Part shown: positions 7,711-18,384 of the stretch, piece by piece | Layout: the number at the start of each line of letters is the position of its first letter | Position numbering within the stretch: the first letter of the stretch is position 1 | Assembly: GCF_000721705.1 (NCBI RefSeq) | Contig: NZ_JOJL01000042.1 | Location: 124,001-188,000 of the forward strand | Direction: 5' to 3' | Source: Actinoplanes subtropicus | Lineage (GTDB): Bacteria > Actinomycetota > Actinomycetes > Mycobacteriales > Micromonosporaceae | Length of the DNA: 64,000 nucleotides | Made by a program: the position numbers and the translations under genes | Notes under the pieces: generated by a model | Database searches by the model: none | Told to the model about the DNA's origin: nothing | Seen by the model: only the letters and a program-made list of their open reading frames with translations

Positions 7711-8837
7711 ATGAGATTTTCCCGGATGGGGGCCGTCGCCTCCGCCGTTGTCCTTACCGCCGCCCTGACCGCCTGTGGCTCGAGCACGAAGAACGCCGAC
7801 AAGGCGTCTTCCGGGGGCGACACCAAGGGCGCTCTGATCGGGGTCACCATGCCCACCAAGTCCTCGGAACGGTGGATCAGTGACGGTAACAACCTGAAGA
7901 CGCAGCTCGAGGCCCTGGGCTACAAGGTCGACCTCCAGTACGCGGAGAACGACATCCCGACCCAGACCCAGCAGCTCGACAACCAGATCACCAAGGGCGC
8001 CAAGCTCCTGATCATCGCCTCGATCGACGGCACCGCGATCACCACCCAGCTGGAGACCGCGAAGTCCAACAAGATCCCGGTGATCGCGTACGACCGCCTG
8101 ATCCGCAACAGCCCGAACGTGGACTACTACGCCACGTTCGACAACGCCAAGGTCGGCGTGCAGCAGGCGACCTCGCTGCTGACCGGTCTGAAGCTGCTGA
8201 ACGCGGACGGCTCGAAGGGCACCGCGAAGGGCCCGTTCAACGTCGAGCTGTTCGCCGGTTCGCCGGACGACAACAACGCGACGTTCTTCTTCAACGGCGC
8301 GATGAGCGTGCTCAAGCCGTACATCGACGCCGGCACGATCGTCGTGAAGAGCAAGCAGACCGACTTCAAGACCGTCGCGATCCTGCGGTGGGACCCGGCG
8401 ACCGCCCAGAAGCGCATGGAGGACCTGCTGACCTCCACGTACAAGAGCGGCGCGAAGGTCGATGGCGTGCTGTCGCCGTACGACGGCCTGTCGATCGGTA
8501 TCCTCTCCGCGCTGAAGAGCAACGGTTACGGCACCGCGGCCCAGCCCTACCCGGTCGTGACCGGTCAGGACGCCGAGCTCGCCTCGGTCAAGTCGATCAT
8601 CGCGGGTGAGCAGTACTCGACCGTCTACAAGGACACCCGCGAGCTGGCGAAGACCACGGTCGCGATGGCCGACGCCGTCCTCAAGGGACAGACGCCGCAG
8701 ACGAACAACACCACCGACTACAACAACGGCATCAAGGTCGTTCCGTCGATGCTGCTGCAGTCGGTCGTCGTCGACAAGACGAACTACAAGAAGGTGCTCG
8801 TCGACGGCGGCTACTACACCGAGGCCCAGCTCGGCTC

Positions 8838-8841
<4 letters not shown>
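7711..8841 (+). CDS. chvE: Multiple-monosaccharide-binding lipoprotein (ChvE-like)
   Basis: The 376-residue protein has a lipoprotein signal with lipobox TAALTACG (Cys at about 22), then a type I periplasmic-binding fold opening [19 protein letters not shown]. The segment [23 protein letters not shown] is typical of ChvE/xylose-binding receptors. It binds aldose monosaccharides outside the membrane and hands them to MmsA-MmsB. Its stop overlaps mmsA by ATGA. The operon is preceded by a strong palindrome and TTGACA box. Confidence 0.88.
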
Positions 8842-10366
<1,525 letters not shown>

Positions 10367-10370
<4 letters not shown>

Positions 10371-11620
10371 GCCTCGCACCCACCAATGCCGACCTCGCCG
10401 TCGACGCCTCCGCGGAGGCGCCGACCCCGTCCGCCGGCCGCGGGCGCTTCTCCATCAATCTGCGGCAGAGCGGCATCTACATCGCCTTCGCCCTGATCGT
10501 GGTGCTGTTCACGTTCCTCACCGGCGGCGACCTGCTCGCCCCGCAGAACATCAGCAACATCATCGTCCAGAACTCGTACATCCTGATCCTCGCGATCGGC
10601 ATGATCCTGGTGATCATCGCCGGCCACATCGACCTCTCGGTCGGCTCGGTGGTGGCCGCCTGCGGCGCGATCTCCGGCGTGCTGATGGTCAACCACCACA
10701 TGGCCTGGCCGCTCGCGCTCGTCATCACGCTGGTCTTCGGCGCGGTGATCGGGGCGTGGCAGGGCTACTGGGTCGCCTATTTCGGGATCCCGGCCTTCAT
10801 CGTCACGCTGGCCGGCATGCTGCTGTTCCGGGCGATCACCCTGATGATCCTGGGCAACCAGGGCATCGGCCCGTTCCCGGACGCGGTGCGGACGCTCTCC
10901 AACGGCTTCACCGACGGCTACTTCGGCAACATCGGGCTCGGCACGTACCTCGGCGGCGCCGACCTGTTCAGTCTGCTGATCGGCGTCATCGCGGTGGCCG
11001 GGCTGATCGTGACCCAGTGGCGCTCGCGCGCCGGGCGGGCCCGCTACGGCCAGGCGGTCGACCCGATCTGGCTGTTCGTCACCAAGATCGCGGTCTTCAC
11101 GATCCTGATCATGTTCGTGGTCGTGCAGCTGGCCCGGTTCCGGAATCTGCCGTGGGTGCTCGTGCTGCTGGCCGGGCTGGTGCTCGGCTACTCGCTGCTC
11201 GCGAACCGGTCCGTCTTCGGCCGGCAGATCTACGCGGTCGGCGGCAACCTGCAGGCGGCGACGCTGTCCGGCGTGAAGGTCAAGTCGATCATTTTCTGGA
11301 TCTTCGTGAACATGGGCGTGCTGTCCGCCCTGGCCGGCATCATCTTCGCCGGCCGGCTCAACCAGGCCGGCCCGACCGCCGGCAACCAGTTCGAGCTGGA
11401 CGCGATCGCGGCGGCCTTCATCGGCGGCGCGGCGGTCCAGGGCGGCGTGGGCAAGGTGGTCGGCGCGATCACCGGCGGCCTCATCATGGGTGTCATCAAC
11501 AACGGCATGAGCCTGATCGGCGCACCGTCCGAGCGGGTCATGCTCGTGAAGGGCATCGTGCTGCTGGCCGCGGTCGCCTTCGACGTGTGGACGAAGCGCC
11601 GGGCGGGCGCCTCCCGCTGA
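10367..11620 (+). CDS. mmsB: Multiple monosaccharide ABC transporter permease
   Basis: The 417-residue CUT2 permease has the family core [20 protein letters not shown] and a C-terminal [20 protein letters not shown] region. Around ten membrane helices are visible, and an insertion of about 100 residues between helices is usual for MmsB compared with RbsC. GTG start 10367 overlaps the mmsA stop. It completes the importer; transcription probably stops at the hairpin at 11746-11780. Confidence 0.92.
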
Positions 11621-11631
11621 CCACATACCAC

Positions 11632-11780
11632 GCCGAGCAAGATACTAGCCGAGCAAGATACTAGCCGAGCAAGATACTAGCCGAGCAAGATACTAGCCGA
11701 GCAAGATGCTCGCCGGGCGAGATACTAACTGAGCGAGATACTAGCTGGGCGAGATACTAGTTCGGCTAGTATCTCGCCCA
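11632..11780. repeat. 16-bp tandem array ending in a perfect 15-bp hairpin
   Basis: About eight head-to-tail copies of CGAGCAAGATACTAGC fill the gap between convergent mmsB and merR. The first four are identical and the last four drift (GCTCGC, CTAACT, GAGCGAG variants). The final copy TGGGCGAGATACTAG (11746-11760) is followed by TTCGG and its exact reverse complement (11766-11780). Confidence 0.92.
11746..11780. terminator. Bidirectional terminator hairpin
   Basis: A 15-bp perfect stem with TTCGG loop lies between convergent genes mmsB and merR, 125 bp from one stop and 43 from the other. There is no T tract on either strand. Upstream repeat copies could pair with the same 3' arm with few mismatches. 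Confidence 0.65.
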
Positions 11781-11823
11781 GCGTGCAAATGGCGTCCGGC
11801 TCCACGGCCGGGCGCCGTTTCTG

Positions 11824-12399
11824 CTACTCGGCCGTGCCGCCCATCAGGCGGGCGCGCTGCATCTCGGCGATCTCGTCGTCCGTCATGGCGGCCATCGCCT
11901 CCGATCGCTTCCGGCTCATCTCGGCGAGCTCCTGCTCGCTGAGCTGACTCGCCCACTCGCGGCGGGTCCGGTCCATCTCCTCGAGCTGCTCGGCCGTCAG
12001 GGGCTGGCTCATCGTGACCATCTCCTCGATCAACGTGACGAATTGCGACGGCTTCGGCTGGTCCAATCGGGACAGCAGGCCCAGCAGGCTGGTGCGTACC
12101 TGCTGTGCCTGCCGGATGCGCTCCTCGGTCTCGGCCAGCTGACGGCGCAGGATCTCCCGGGGATCCTCGCCGCCGGCCGCCAGCGCCGCCGCGATGTCCC
12201 GCAACGGGAGGCCGAAGCCGCGCAGCGCGAGAATCGTGTGCAGCCGGCGCACGTCGTCGCCGGTGTAGCACCGATGCCCGCCGGTCGTCCGCGACGACGG
12301 CACCAGCAGACCCAAACGGTCGTAATGGTGCAGCGCGCGCACGGTCACCCTGGTCGCCCGGGCGAGTTCCCCGATCCGCCATTCCCGCTGCCCGGTCAT
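11824..12399 (-). CDS. MerR family transcriptional regulator (TipA-like)
   Basis: The 191-residue protein has a MerR winged HTH at residues 5-75 (WRIGELARATRVTVRALHHY, YTGDDVRRLHTILALRGFGL) and a helical coiled-coil linker. The acidic, Met-rich C-terminal region (MDRTRREWASQLSEQELAEM) lacks metal-binding Cys, so this is not a metal sensor; small-molecule (TipA-like) sensing is more likely. ATG 12399 follows a run of six G residues as ribosome site. Its promoter has the 19-bp spacer and dyad expected for autoregulation. Confidence 0.85.
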   Translation of the reverse strand: MTGQREWRIGELARATRVTVRALHHYDRLGLLVPSSRTTGGHRCYTGDDVRRLHTILALRGFGLPLRDIAAALAAGGEDPREILRRQLAETEERIRQAQQVRTSLLGLLSRLDQPKPSQFVTLIEEMVTMSQPLTAEQLEEMDRTRREWASQLSEQELAEMSRKRSEAMAAMTDDEIAEMQRARLMGGTAE

Positions 12400-12427
12400 C
12401 TGTTCCCCCCTTCGCGGTGCGTCCCGA

Positions 12428-12458
12428 ACGCTAGGCCCTGACGCCGGGTCAGGTTCAA
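12428..12458 (-). promoter_or_regulatory. MerR-type promoter with 19-bp spacer
   Basis: On the minus strand TTGAAC (12458-12453) and TAGCGT (12433-12428) are separated by 19 bp. The spacer contains the dyad CCTGAC-N5-GTCAGG (12437-12453). An overlong spacer with a central dyad is the signature of MerR-activated promoters, here apparently autoregulatory. Confidence 0.75.
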
Positions 12459-12726
12459 GGGCAGAACTTTCCGGACTTCCGAGCAACCTCCCGGCCGTTC
12501 CGGGCCACTAGGTCACGTACGCATGGGGCGCCGGCAGCACGCTCAATCAGGACCGGTCGTGGGGCGCGGCGGAGCTCCACGACCCCGGCGCACCGGCCCA
12601 GGGCCATCAGCCCGGCTCTGGGCCGGCGTGCCACCCCGCTCGCGAAGACCACCTGCCGCGCCGGTGTTCCCACGCGCCGGCGCGGCAGGGCGCTGCACGC
12701 GGGCCGGCGGCCGCAAGAACCCGCCC
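12459..12726. other. Gap upstream of merR with one strong hairpin
   Basis: Apart from the hairpin at 12652-12689 I see no gene or clear site in these 268 bases. The open frames that cross it have no recognisable protein content. Confidence 0.5.
12652..12689 (-). terminator. Hairpin downstream of the GH95 remnant
   Basis: CCTGCCGCGCCGG (12652-12664) pairs perfectly with CCGGCGCGGCAGG (12677-12689) over a 12-nt loop, 38 bases past the last in-frame stop of the decayed fucosidase gene. It is probably the surviving terminator of that gene. Confidence 0.6.
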
Positions 12727-13896
12727 CTACGCCCCGGCGGCCAGGTAACCCTTTCCCGGGCGGGCGTCGAACGTGACGGTCTCGCCGGCGCGGGCGATTT
12801 CGACCGTACGATCGGAATTGGTCTCGACCAATCGGAAAGCCGCACCGAACAACGGGTTTCGCAGGGTGATCCGGCCGGGCCTGTCCGGCCGTCACCGAGA
12901 TCTCCCGAGCCGCGCCCGACTCCCACGCGATGCCGACGGTCAGATCGCCGCGGGCGCGTAATCCGCTCACCCGCCCGCTCGGCCACAGCGCCGGCAGCGC
13001 GGGCAGGATGTGCACCTCGTCGCCGTGGCTTTGCAGCAGCATTTCGATGACGCCGGCCGTCGCGCCGAATTTGCCGTAGATCTGGAACGGCGGGTGGGTG
13101 TCCCAGAGGTTGCCGAGCGTGCTCGTCCTGAGCTGTTCGCGAGCATCCTGTGGGCGTGGTCGCCGTCGAGCGGCCAGGCCCAGAAATTGATTTCTCAGGC
13201 CCTGCTCCAGCCGGTGCCGCCGTCGCCGCGGGCCCGGCGCCTCGAAACGAAGCCCGTTGTCGGTGAGCCTGCCGGCCACGGTGATCCGGCCGTTCGCGGC
13301 GATCGTCGTCGCGGTGCGATGGGCGGGTAACGCCATGGCCGCGGTGAATGCCACCTGTCCCGGTCGCGAGGCGCCGAGCCGGACGACGATCACCCGATCC
13401 GGGTGGCTGACGAAGTGCTCACGCACGTGCCGCACGCCGTCGGCGGTGTACGAAACCTCCGCCACCGCGGTGGGCAGATCGAGCTCGCGCCGATAGCCCG
13501 GTCGCGCTCCCGGCCGCCGTCGCGAGGGTGAGATCGCCGAAGCTGTGGTAGCTGCCGTAGCCGTACCGTGCCTGCCCGAGCGCCGCCGCGACCTCCTCCG
13601 GCGCCACCCGCTCCCACTCATTGATCGCGTGCTGCACGCCCGGCGATTGCGCCCGGTCGCGGCGCCCGCCAGTTCCCGAAGTCGTAGCCCGCCGAGCCCG
13701 GGCCGCCCGTCCACAGCGTCTTCTCGTCGAACTGGATCGTTTCCGACCCGATCCGGCCGAACACCATCGCGCCGAGCGTCCCGTTGCCGATCGGGAGCGC
13801 CTGGCTCTCCCCGTCGGCGGCCGGCTCGTCGTACCGGAGGGTGCGGCCCGGTTGCACGATCCCTCCCCGCCCGAATTCGGTGCACATCAACAACAA
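12727..13896 (-). pseudogene. Decayed GH95 alpha-L-fucosidase
   Basis: Pieces of one GH95 protein appear in order on the minus strand but in several frames. The N-terminal domain is at 13896-13618 (YDEPAADGESQALPIGNG, FDEKTLWTGGP). Next come 13637-13540 (YGYGSYHSFGDLTLAT) and 13510-13250 (VRHVREHFVSHPDRVIVVRL). C-terminal pieces follow near 13150-12910 (LRTSTLGNLWDTHPPFQIYG, EVHILPALPALWPSGRVSGL), then a tail ending GKGYLAAGA and TAG at 12727. The remains total about 390 codons against roughly 750 for the family, so most of the catalytic (alpha/alpha)6 barrel between the second and third blocks is deleted. Several frameshifts confirm loss of function. The gene would have cleaved terminal alpha-L-fucose outside the cell. 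Confidence 0.85.
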
Positions 13897-13947
13897 CGGC
13901 GAGGGTACGGCGAGGTCGGTGGCCGGGGAATGGCCTTACCGTGGCGT

Positions 13948-15351
13948 CTACGAACAGGCCGGGGCGACGAAGTACTGGTGGGTTCCGCGGGTGAAGCGGC
14001 ACCCGAACTCCGGCGACGCGACCACCTTCGGGTTCAGGATGGCGTCCCCGGCCGGCCGGTGTCCGGTGTGGATCCAGGTGGTCAGATCGTCGAAGCCCTC
14101 GGTCAGCTCCTGCTGGTTGAAGTCGCAGTGCCCGACGCCCCGGATCGCCCGGGAGACGAACAGGTCCGACTGGCGGTGGGCGGCCACCCGCTGCGCGTAC
14201 ACCTGCTCCATCGAGAACGGCACGAACAGGTCGCCGACGTCGTGCAGGGACAGGACCGGGATGCGCGGGTCGCCGTCGACGCGCGGGATGCCGGACAGGC
14301 CCGGGTCCGCGCCGGCGGTGTGCCGCACCCGCAGCACCGACGCGTTCAGCTGCCACTCGGCCGGCGTCGGCCAGAACCGATCGGTGCTGCGGTAGAACGT
14401 GAACCGGTTGTCGGTGACGTTCCCCGGCGCGATGTTCTCCGTGCCGCCGGTCAGGCCCGGGTACAGGCCGAACAGGAACGGCAGGTCGTTCAGCGGCGCC
14501 AGCGACGTCGCGGTGTTCCAGTAGGCGAACGCGCCGTCGAAGCCGGGCCGCGCGCCGCCGGTGCGGCGCTCGACCACATCGGACCAGGTGTGACCGGCCG
14601 CGGTCAGCGCGGGCGGCCGTCCGACCTGCACGCCGAGAGCGGGCAGGATCGCCGCGACCTTCGCCCGCCACTGGTCCGGGTAGTCGGCCGGCGGCGCGAG
14701 CGGGAAGTCGATCGGCACCTTGGCCAGCGCGGCGGCGGTCACGTTAGCGTCCAGGAAGTAGTCGAACAGCTGCACGTCGCCGAGCACGCCGCAGTAGGGC
14801 ATCGCGCCCGAGAACGTCCGCGGATAGCTTTCGATCGCGACCGCGGTGATCTGACCGCCCATCGACTCGCCGCTCATGATGACGCTCTTCGGCGCGTGAC
14901 CGGTCAGCTGCCGGAAAAGACCGATCGTCGCGTACGAGTCACGGACGCCCTGGCCGACGTCGTAGCCGTTGGTGGCGTAACTCGACGCGGCCCAGGCGTA
15001 ACCCGCGTCGATGTAGTGCGCCCGCAGCTCGGGACTGTTCACGAAAACGGTCGTGCCGGCACCGCGGTAGCCATGCGCCCAGACGACCAGGCTTCCGTTC
15101 CACTTGGCCGGGACCTCGATGCGATACGCCGCGCCGGCGCTGATCCCGGTGTAGGCGCGGGCGTTCGGGAGGGCGACGAACGGCGTCCCGTCGGTGTCGC
15201 AATTCGGATCGAAAACGGTGTAGCCCGGCTGCGTGCTGCTCGGCACCGGGGCGACGCAGGCCGGAGTAGCCGCAAAAGCCGGTTCGCCCACCGCCGCCAG
15301 CGGGAGCACCAGGGTCAGGACGAGGGCCGCACGCTTCCAGCTTGTTGTCAT
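13948..15351 (-). CDS. Secreted alpha/beta hydrolase (esterase/peptidase-like)
   Basis: The 467-residue protein begins with a Sec signal (KRAALVLTLVLPLAAVGEPA, cleavage after AFA). The mature part has the oxyanion region VWAHGYRGAG, the nucleophile elbow MSGESMGGQ, an acid in LSLHDVGDLFVPF and a catalytic His in RGVGHCDF. That is an alpha/beta hydrolase of the large extracellular type with a lid insertion. A GGGAGG ribosome site precedes ATG 15351. Substrate unknown; polysaccharide esters or peptides are both possible. It lies beside the fucosidase remnant, which may indicate a former plant-polymer locus. Confidence 0.8.
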   Translation of the reverse strand: MTTSWKRAALVLTLVLPLAAVGEPAFAATPACVAPVPSSTQPGYTVFDPNCDTDGTPFVALPNARAYTGISAGAAYRIEVPAKWNGSLVVWAHGYRGAGTTVFVNSPELRAHYIDAGYAWAASSYATNGYDVGQGVRDSYATIGLFRQLTGHAPKSVIMSGESMGGQITAVAIESYPRTFSGAMPYCGVLGDVQLFDYFLDANVTAAALAKVPIDFPLAPPADYPDQWRAKVAAILPALGVQVGRPPALTAAGHTWSDVVERRTGGARPGFDGAFAYWNTATSLAPLNDLPFLFGLYPGLTGGTENIAPGNVTDNRFTFYRSTDRFWPTPAEWQLNASVLRVRHTAGADPGLSGIPRVDGDPRIPVLSLHDVGDLFVPFSMEQVYAQRVAAHRQSDLFVSRAIRGVGHCDFNQQELTEGFDDLTTWIHTGHRPAGDAILNPKVVASPEFGCRFTRGTHQYFVAPACS

Positions 15352-15552
15352 CGCGTTACCTCCCGGTAACATCCAAAGCGCGCCATTGACGTCTGTCAAG
15401 GCTCCGTTCGGCTTGAGCGGCAATACGGACACAGGGCGGCCGCAACGCTGTTGAAGACCCCACCCGATGTCGTGTACTACCTCGTCAGGCCCGACGGCCG
15501 GACGGAACGGGATCGCGATGACACCGATGGTGGGACGGCGGCGGGAGGGCCG

Positions 15553-17175
15553 GTGAGCGTGGCGCACTGGGCCGAGACGCTGGCGTTCGTCGAGGAGCGC
15601 CGCCGGGCGGTGCTCGATCGCGATCGGACCGGCCGGGACGGCGCCGACCTGTTGGAGATCGAGCTGGTCCGGGCGTGCCTGACCGGGGCGCTCGGCGAGC
15701 GTGAGCGCCGCGACGAGGCACTGGCGTCGGCCGGCGCGGCCGCCACGGCCGCGGCCATCGCCGGGGTACGCGACCGTGGGCGGGTCGAGCTTCCGGTGCC
15801 CGGCGGGGTGCGGTTCTTCCCGGCCCGCGGCGTCGCGATCGCACCGAGCATCTGGCTGGCCGCGGTCGGGGTGTGCCGGCTGCTGCGCGACGAGGGCGGG
15901 CTCGCCGCGCTGGGCCATCCGCCGCTGCTCGAGGCGCTCGGCGAGACCGGCGACGATTTCTGGACCCCGGTCGGCCGGGCGCTGACCGGGCCGACCGCGG
16001 AAACGATCGCAATCGCTCGCTCGGCGCTGGCCGAGCACGGCGCGACCGCGACCGAACCGGAGTTCGTTTCCCTCCGCGTACGCCCGCTCCTGGAGGTTTT
16101 GCACGCCGGCGAGCAGACAGCGTTCGACGCCGCGCTCGCCACCGCCGTGCGGGATCACGACCAGTTCTACCGGCACGACGAGTGGGAGTACGACTCGCTC
16201 GGCCTGCTCGCGCTCCCGGTGCTCGGGGTCGCCGCGCACGGTCACGACCGCGGGTTCCGCACCGCGATCGCATCCGATCGGTTGCCGGCCGATCTGATCC
16301 GTGGCGGTCTCCGCTCGCTCGGCCCGGTGCGCTACCACTTCCCGCCGGGCCGGCGGCACCGGTCCGAGGAGGCGCACTGGTTCCTCGACCTGGAGGGCTT
16401 CCCCCGCGAGGACCGCCGCGCGGAGGGGGCGACCTACACGGCGGTCAACGGGCCGGGCCTGCCGGAGGCGTGCCTGGAAGTGACCGCGTCGGCCGAGGGT
16501 GACCTGATGGACGTGGGCGAGCTGGTTCTCGCCGCCGACCTCCTGGCCGGCCGGAGCGGGGACGATCGGCAGCGGCGAGCCTGGCTCACCGAGGCCGCCG
16601 ACTGCCTGGCCGCCGCGCGTGGCCGATCGGAACCGCGCTTCACGCACGAGCGCGGCTGGGCCGCCTACCGCGCGGAACCGAGCAGATTCGATCCCGAGCG
16701 GCTCGCCGCCGTCGAGAGCGCGTGGCGGGAAATGGCCGATTCCGCGGCGGATGTGTCCACCACCGTGCTGCGGCTCCGGCTCGAGCCGATGCTCCAGGCG
16801 ATCGCCTCCGATCGCACCGGGGTGGCGCTGCGCGAGTTACGGCCGCGGGACGAGGACTACGCCAAGACGTTCGGCGCGCCCGTCGTCGACCGGGCGCGGC
16901 AACACTACGAGGAGTTGTGGGCAGGCCCGCTCGACTTCCGGCACCCCGATCCCGGCGCCCACGTCGAGGTGCACGTGGCGGCGCTCGGCGACGATCACGA
17001 GCTGTTCCCGGGCCGGCATCGTGAGGTCGCCGCGATCCTGCTGCCGGGCCGCGTCTGGGCGTCCTGGCGATACGTCACCCCCGGGCGCACGGCCGGCCTG
17101 TTCTACGACGGCCTGGCCTGGTGCGACGACCACTGGGCCTGGTTCCCCAAGCCCTACCGCCTGCTGTCCGGATGA
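15553..17175 (+). CDS. Imm49-like protein with extra C-terminal domain
   Basis: The 540-residue soluble protein resembles the Imm49 immunity family in its first 260 residues. The match is strongest in the block AGEQTAFDAALATAVRDHDQ followed by LGLLALPVLGVAAHGHDRGF and SDRLPADLIRG, which parallels the family's closing motif. The C-terminal 270 residues, ending GLFYDGLAWCDDHWAWFPKP, are not recognised. GTG 15553 follows GGGAGG; in-frame TTG 15451 and GTG 15472 are alternatives. No polymorphic toxin lies nearby, so it is either an orphan immunity gene or a relative with another job. It overlaps the convergent LacI gene by 22 bp. Confidence 0.55.
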   Translation: MSVAHWAETLAFVEERRRAVLDRDRTGRDGADLLEIELVRACLTGALGERERRDEALASAGAAATAAAIAGVRDRGRVELPVPGGVRFFPARGVAIAPSIWLAAVGVCRLLRDEGGLAALGHPPLLEALGETGDDFWTPVGRALTGPTAETIAIARSALAEHGATATEPEFVSLRVRPLLEVLHAGEQTAFDAALATAVRDHDQFYRHDEWEYDSLGLLALPVLGVAAHGHDRGFRTAIASDRLPADLIRGGLRSLGPVRYHFPPGRRHRSEEAHWFLDLEGFPREDRRAEGATYTAVNGPGLPEACLEVTASAEGDLMDVGELVLAADLLAGRSGDDRQRRAWLTEAADCLAAARGRSEPRFTHERGWAAYRAEPSRFDPERLAAVESAWREMADSAADVSTTVLRLRLEPMLQAIASDRTGVALRELRPRDEDYAKTFGAPVVDRARQHYEELWAGPLDFRHPDPGAHVEVHVAALGDDHELFPGRHREVAAILLPGRVWASWRYVTPGRTAGLFYDGLAWCDDHWAWFPKPYRLLSG

Positions 17176-18224
17176 GCCGGCGGCGCGGGCGGGGGAGCGG
17201 TGCTCTCCCGCACCACCAGCGTCGTCGGCACCAGCACGGTTCCCGGCTCGGCCCGCTCGTCCCGGATCTGCTCCAGCAGCCCGTGCACGCACCGCCGCCC
17301 CACCTCGGCGAAGTCCTGATGCACGGTGGTGAGCGGCGGCAGGTACGCGGTGGCATCCGGGAGGTCGTCGAACCCGACCACGCTGACCTCGGCCGGCACC
17401 CGCCGCCCCCGCTCGTGCAGCGCCCGCAACACGCCCAGCGCCATCTGGTCGTTGGCCGCGAAGATCGCCGTGCACGACGGCTCCGCCGCGAGCCGCAGCC
17501 CGGCCCGGTAGCCCGATTCCGCCGACCAGTCGCCGCGCTCGACCGGCGGCACCACCCGGCCGGCCTCCTCGAGCACCGTCCGCCAGGCCATGGCCCGCCG
17601 CTCGGACGAGAACGACTCGGCCGGCCCGGTCACGTGCCAGACCGTGGCGTGCCCGAGATCCAGCAGGTGCCGCACCGCCTGCCGCGCCCCGTCCGCCTGA
17701 TCGGTGTCGACCACCGGATAGCGATCGCCGGCGTCCGAGTCGACCACGACCACCTGCACCCCGGGCGGCAGCGTCAGGTTGACCGCGTCCAGCAGGTGCA
17801 CCTCCATGATCACGATGATCCCGTCGACGGCCAGCTCGCCGAGCCGGGTGAACGCCCCGAGCACGCCGTCCTGGGTCGGCGCCGCCACCGGGAACAGGGT
17901 GATCGCGTACCCCTCCTGGGCGGCCTGGGCGGCGATCGCCTCCACCGTCCGGCTGTTGCCGGTCGTCGACAACGTGAACAAAATGACGCCGATAGTATGA
18001 AATGTCCCCCGTTTCAGGGCACGTGCGGCGCTGTTCGGTCGGTAGCCGAGCTCCCGCATCGCCGCGAGCACCTGCCGGCGGGTCGACTCGACCACGCCGG
18101 GGTGGCCGGTGGAGACCCGGGAGACCGTCTGCGAAGACACTCCGGCCAGGCGCGCGACGTCGGCCATCGACACGCCGCGGGTCCGGCGGGGCGATGCCGA
18201 TTCGTTTCTTGACGATCCGTGCAC
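17154..18224 (-). CDS. LacI family repressor of the sugar importer / GH42 operon
   Basis: The 356-residue protein has a LacI HTH (MADVARLAGVSSQTVSRVST) and hinge (RPNSAARALKRGTFHTIGVI), followed by a periplasmic-binding-like sugar domain. A GTG at 18224 gives a 19-residue basic extension; the ATG at MADV is an alternative. It is divergent from the importer operon, and the 160-bp gap holds two matching palindromic operators, so it very probably represses both. The inducer is likely a galactoside-type sugar given the GH42 gene. Confidence 0.9.
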   Translation of the reverse strand: MHGSSRNESASPRRTRGVSMADVARLAGVSSQTVSRVSTGHPGVVESTRRQVLAAMRELGYRPNSAARALKRGTFHTIGVILFTLSTTGNSRTVEAIAAQAAQEGYAITLFPVAAPTQDGVLGAFTRLGELAVDGIIVIMEVHLLDAVNLTLPPGVQVVVVDSDAGDRYPVVDTDQADGARQAVRHLLDLGHATVWHVTGPAESFSSERRAMAWRTVLEEAGRVVPPVERGDWSAESGYRAGLRLAAEPSCTAIFAANDQMALGVLRALHERGRRVPAEVSVVGFDDLPDATAYLPPLTTVHQDFAEVGRRCVHGLLEQIRDERAEPGTVLVPTTLVVRESTAPPPAPPAHPDSRR

Positions 18225-18244
18225 GTGGTGAAACTATCACCTCG

Positions 18245-18260
18245 ATGTTTACGCAAACAT
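18245..18260. promoter_or_regulatory. LacI operator 1
   Basis: ATGTTTACGCAAACAT is a 16-bp palindrome with one mismatched pair and the central CG of LacI-family sites. It lies 21 bp before the repressor start codon. Confidence 0.85.
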
Positions 18261-18321
18261 CACAAGGGCCAACGCCGCGAAACACAAAGCAACACGAGCG
18301 AACAACCGTCCCGGCGGACCC

Positions 18322-18339
18322 GATGTTTACGTAAACATC
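18322..18339. promoter_or_regulatory. LacI operator 2
   Basis: GATGTTTACGTAAACATC is a perfect 18-bp palindrome, 45 bp before the importer operon start and 78 bp from operator 1 (centre to centre). Two sites about seven helical turns apart could allow looping. Confidence 0.88.
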
Positions 18340-18384
18340 CCGTGGAACGACCACGCGCCACGGTGCAACCGGAAGGGTGAGGTC

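Noticed and set aside
11632..11780. CRISPR or iteron origin
   Set aside because: No spacers, no replication gene; the units abut and end in a terminator-like hairpin between convergent genes.
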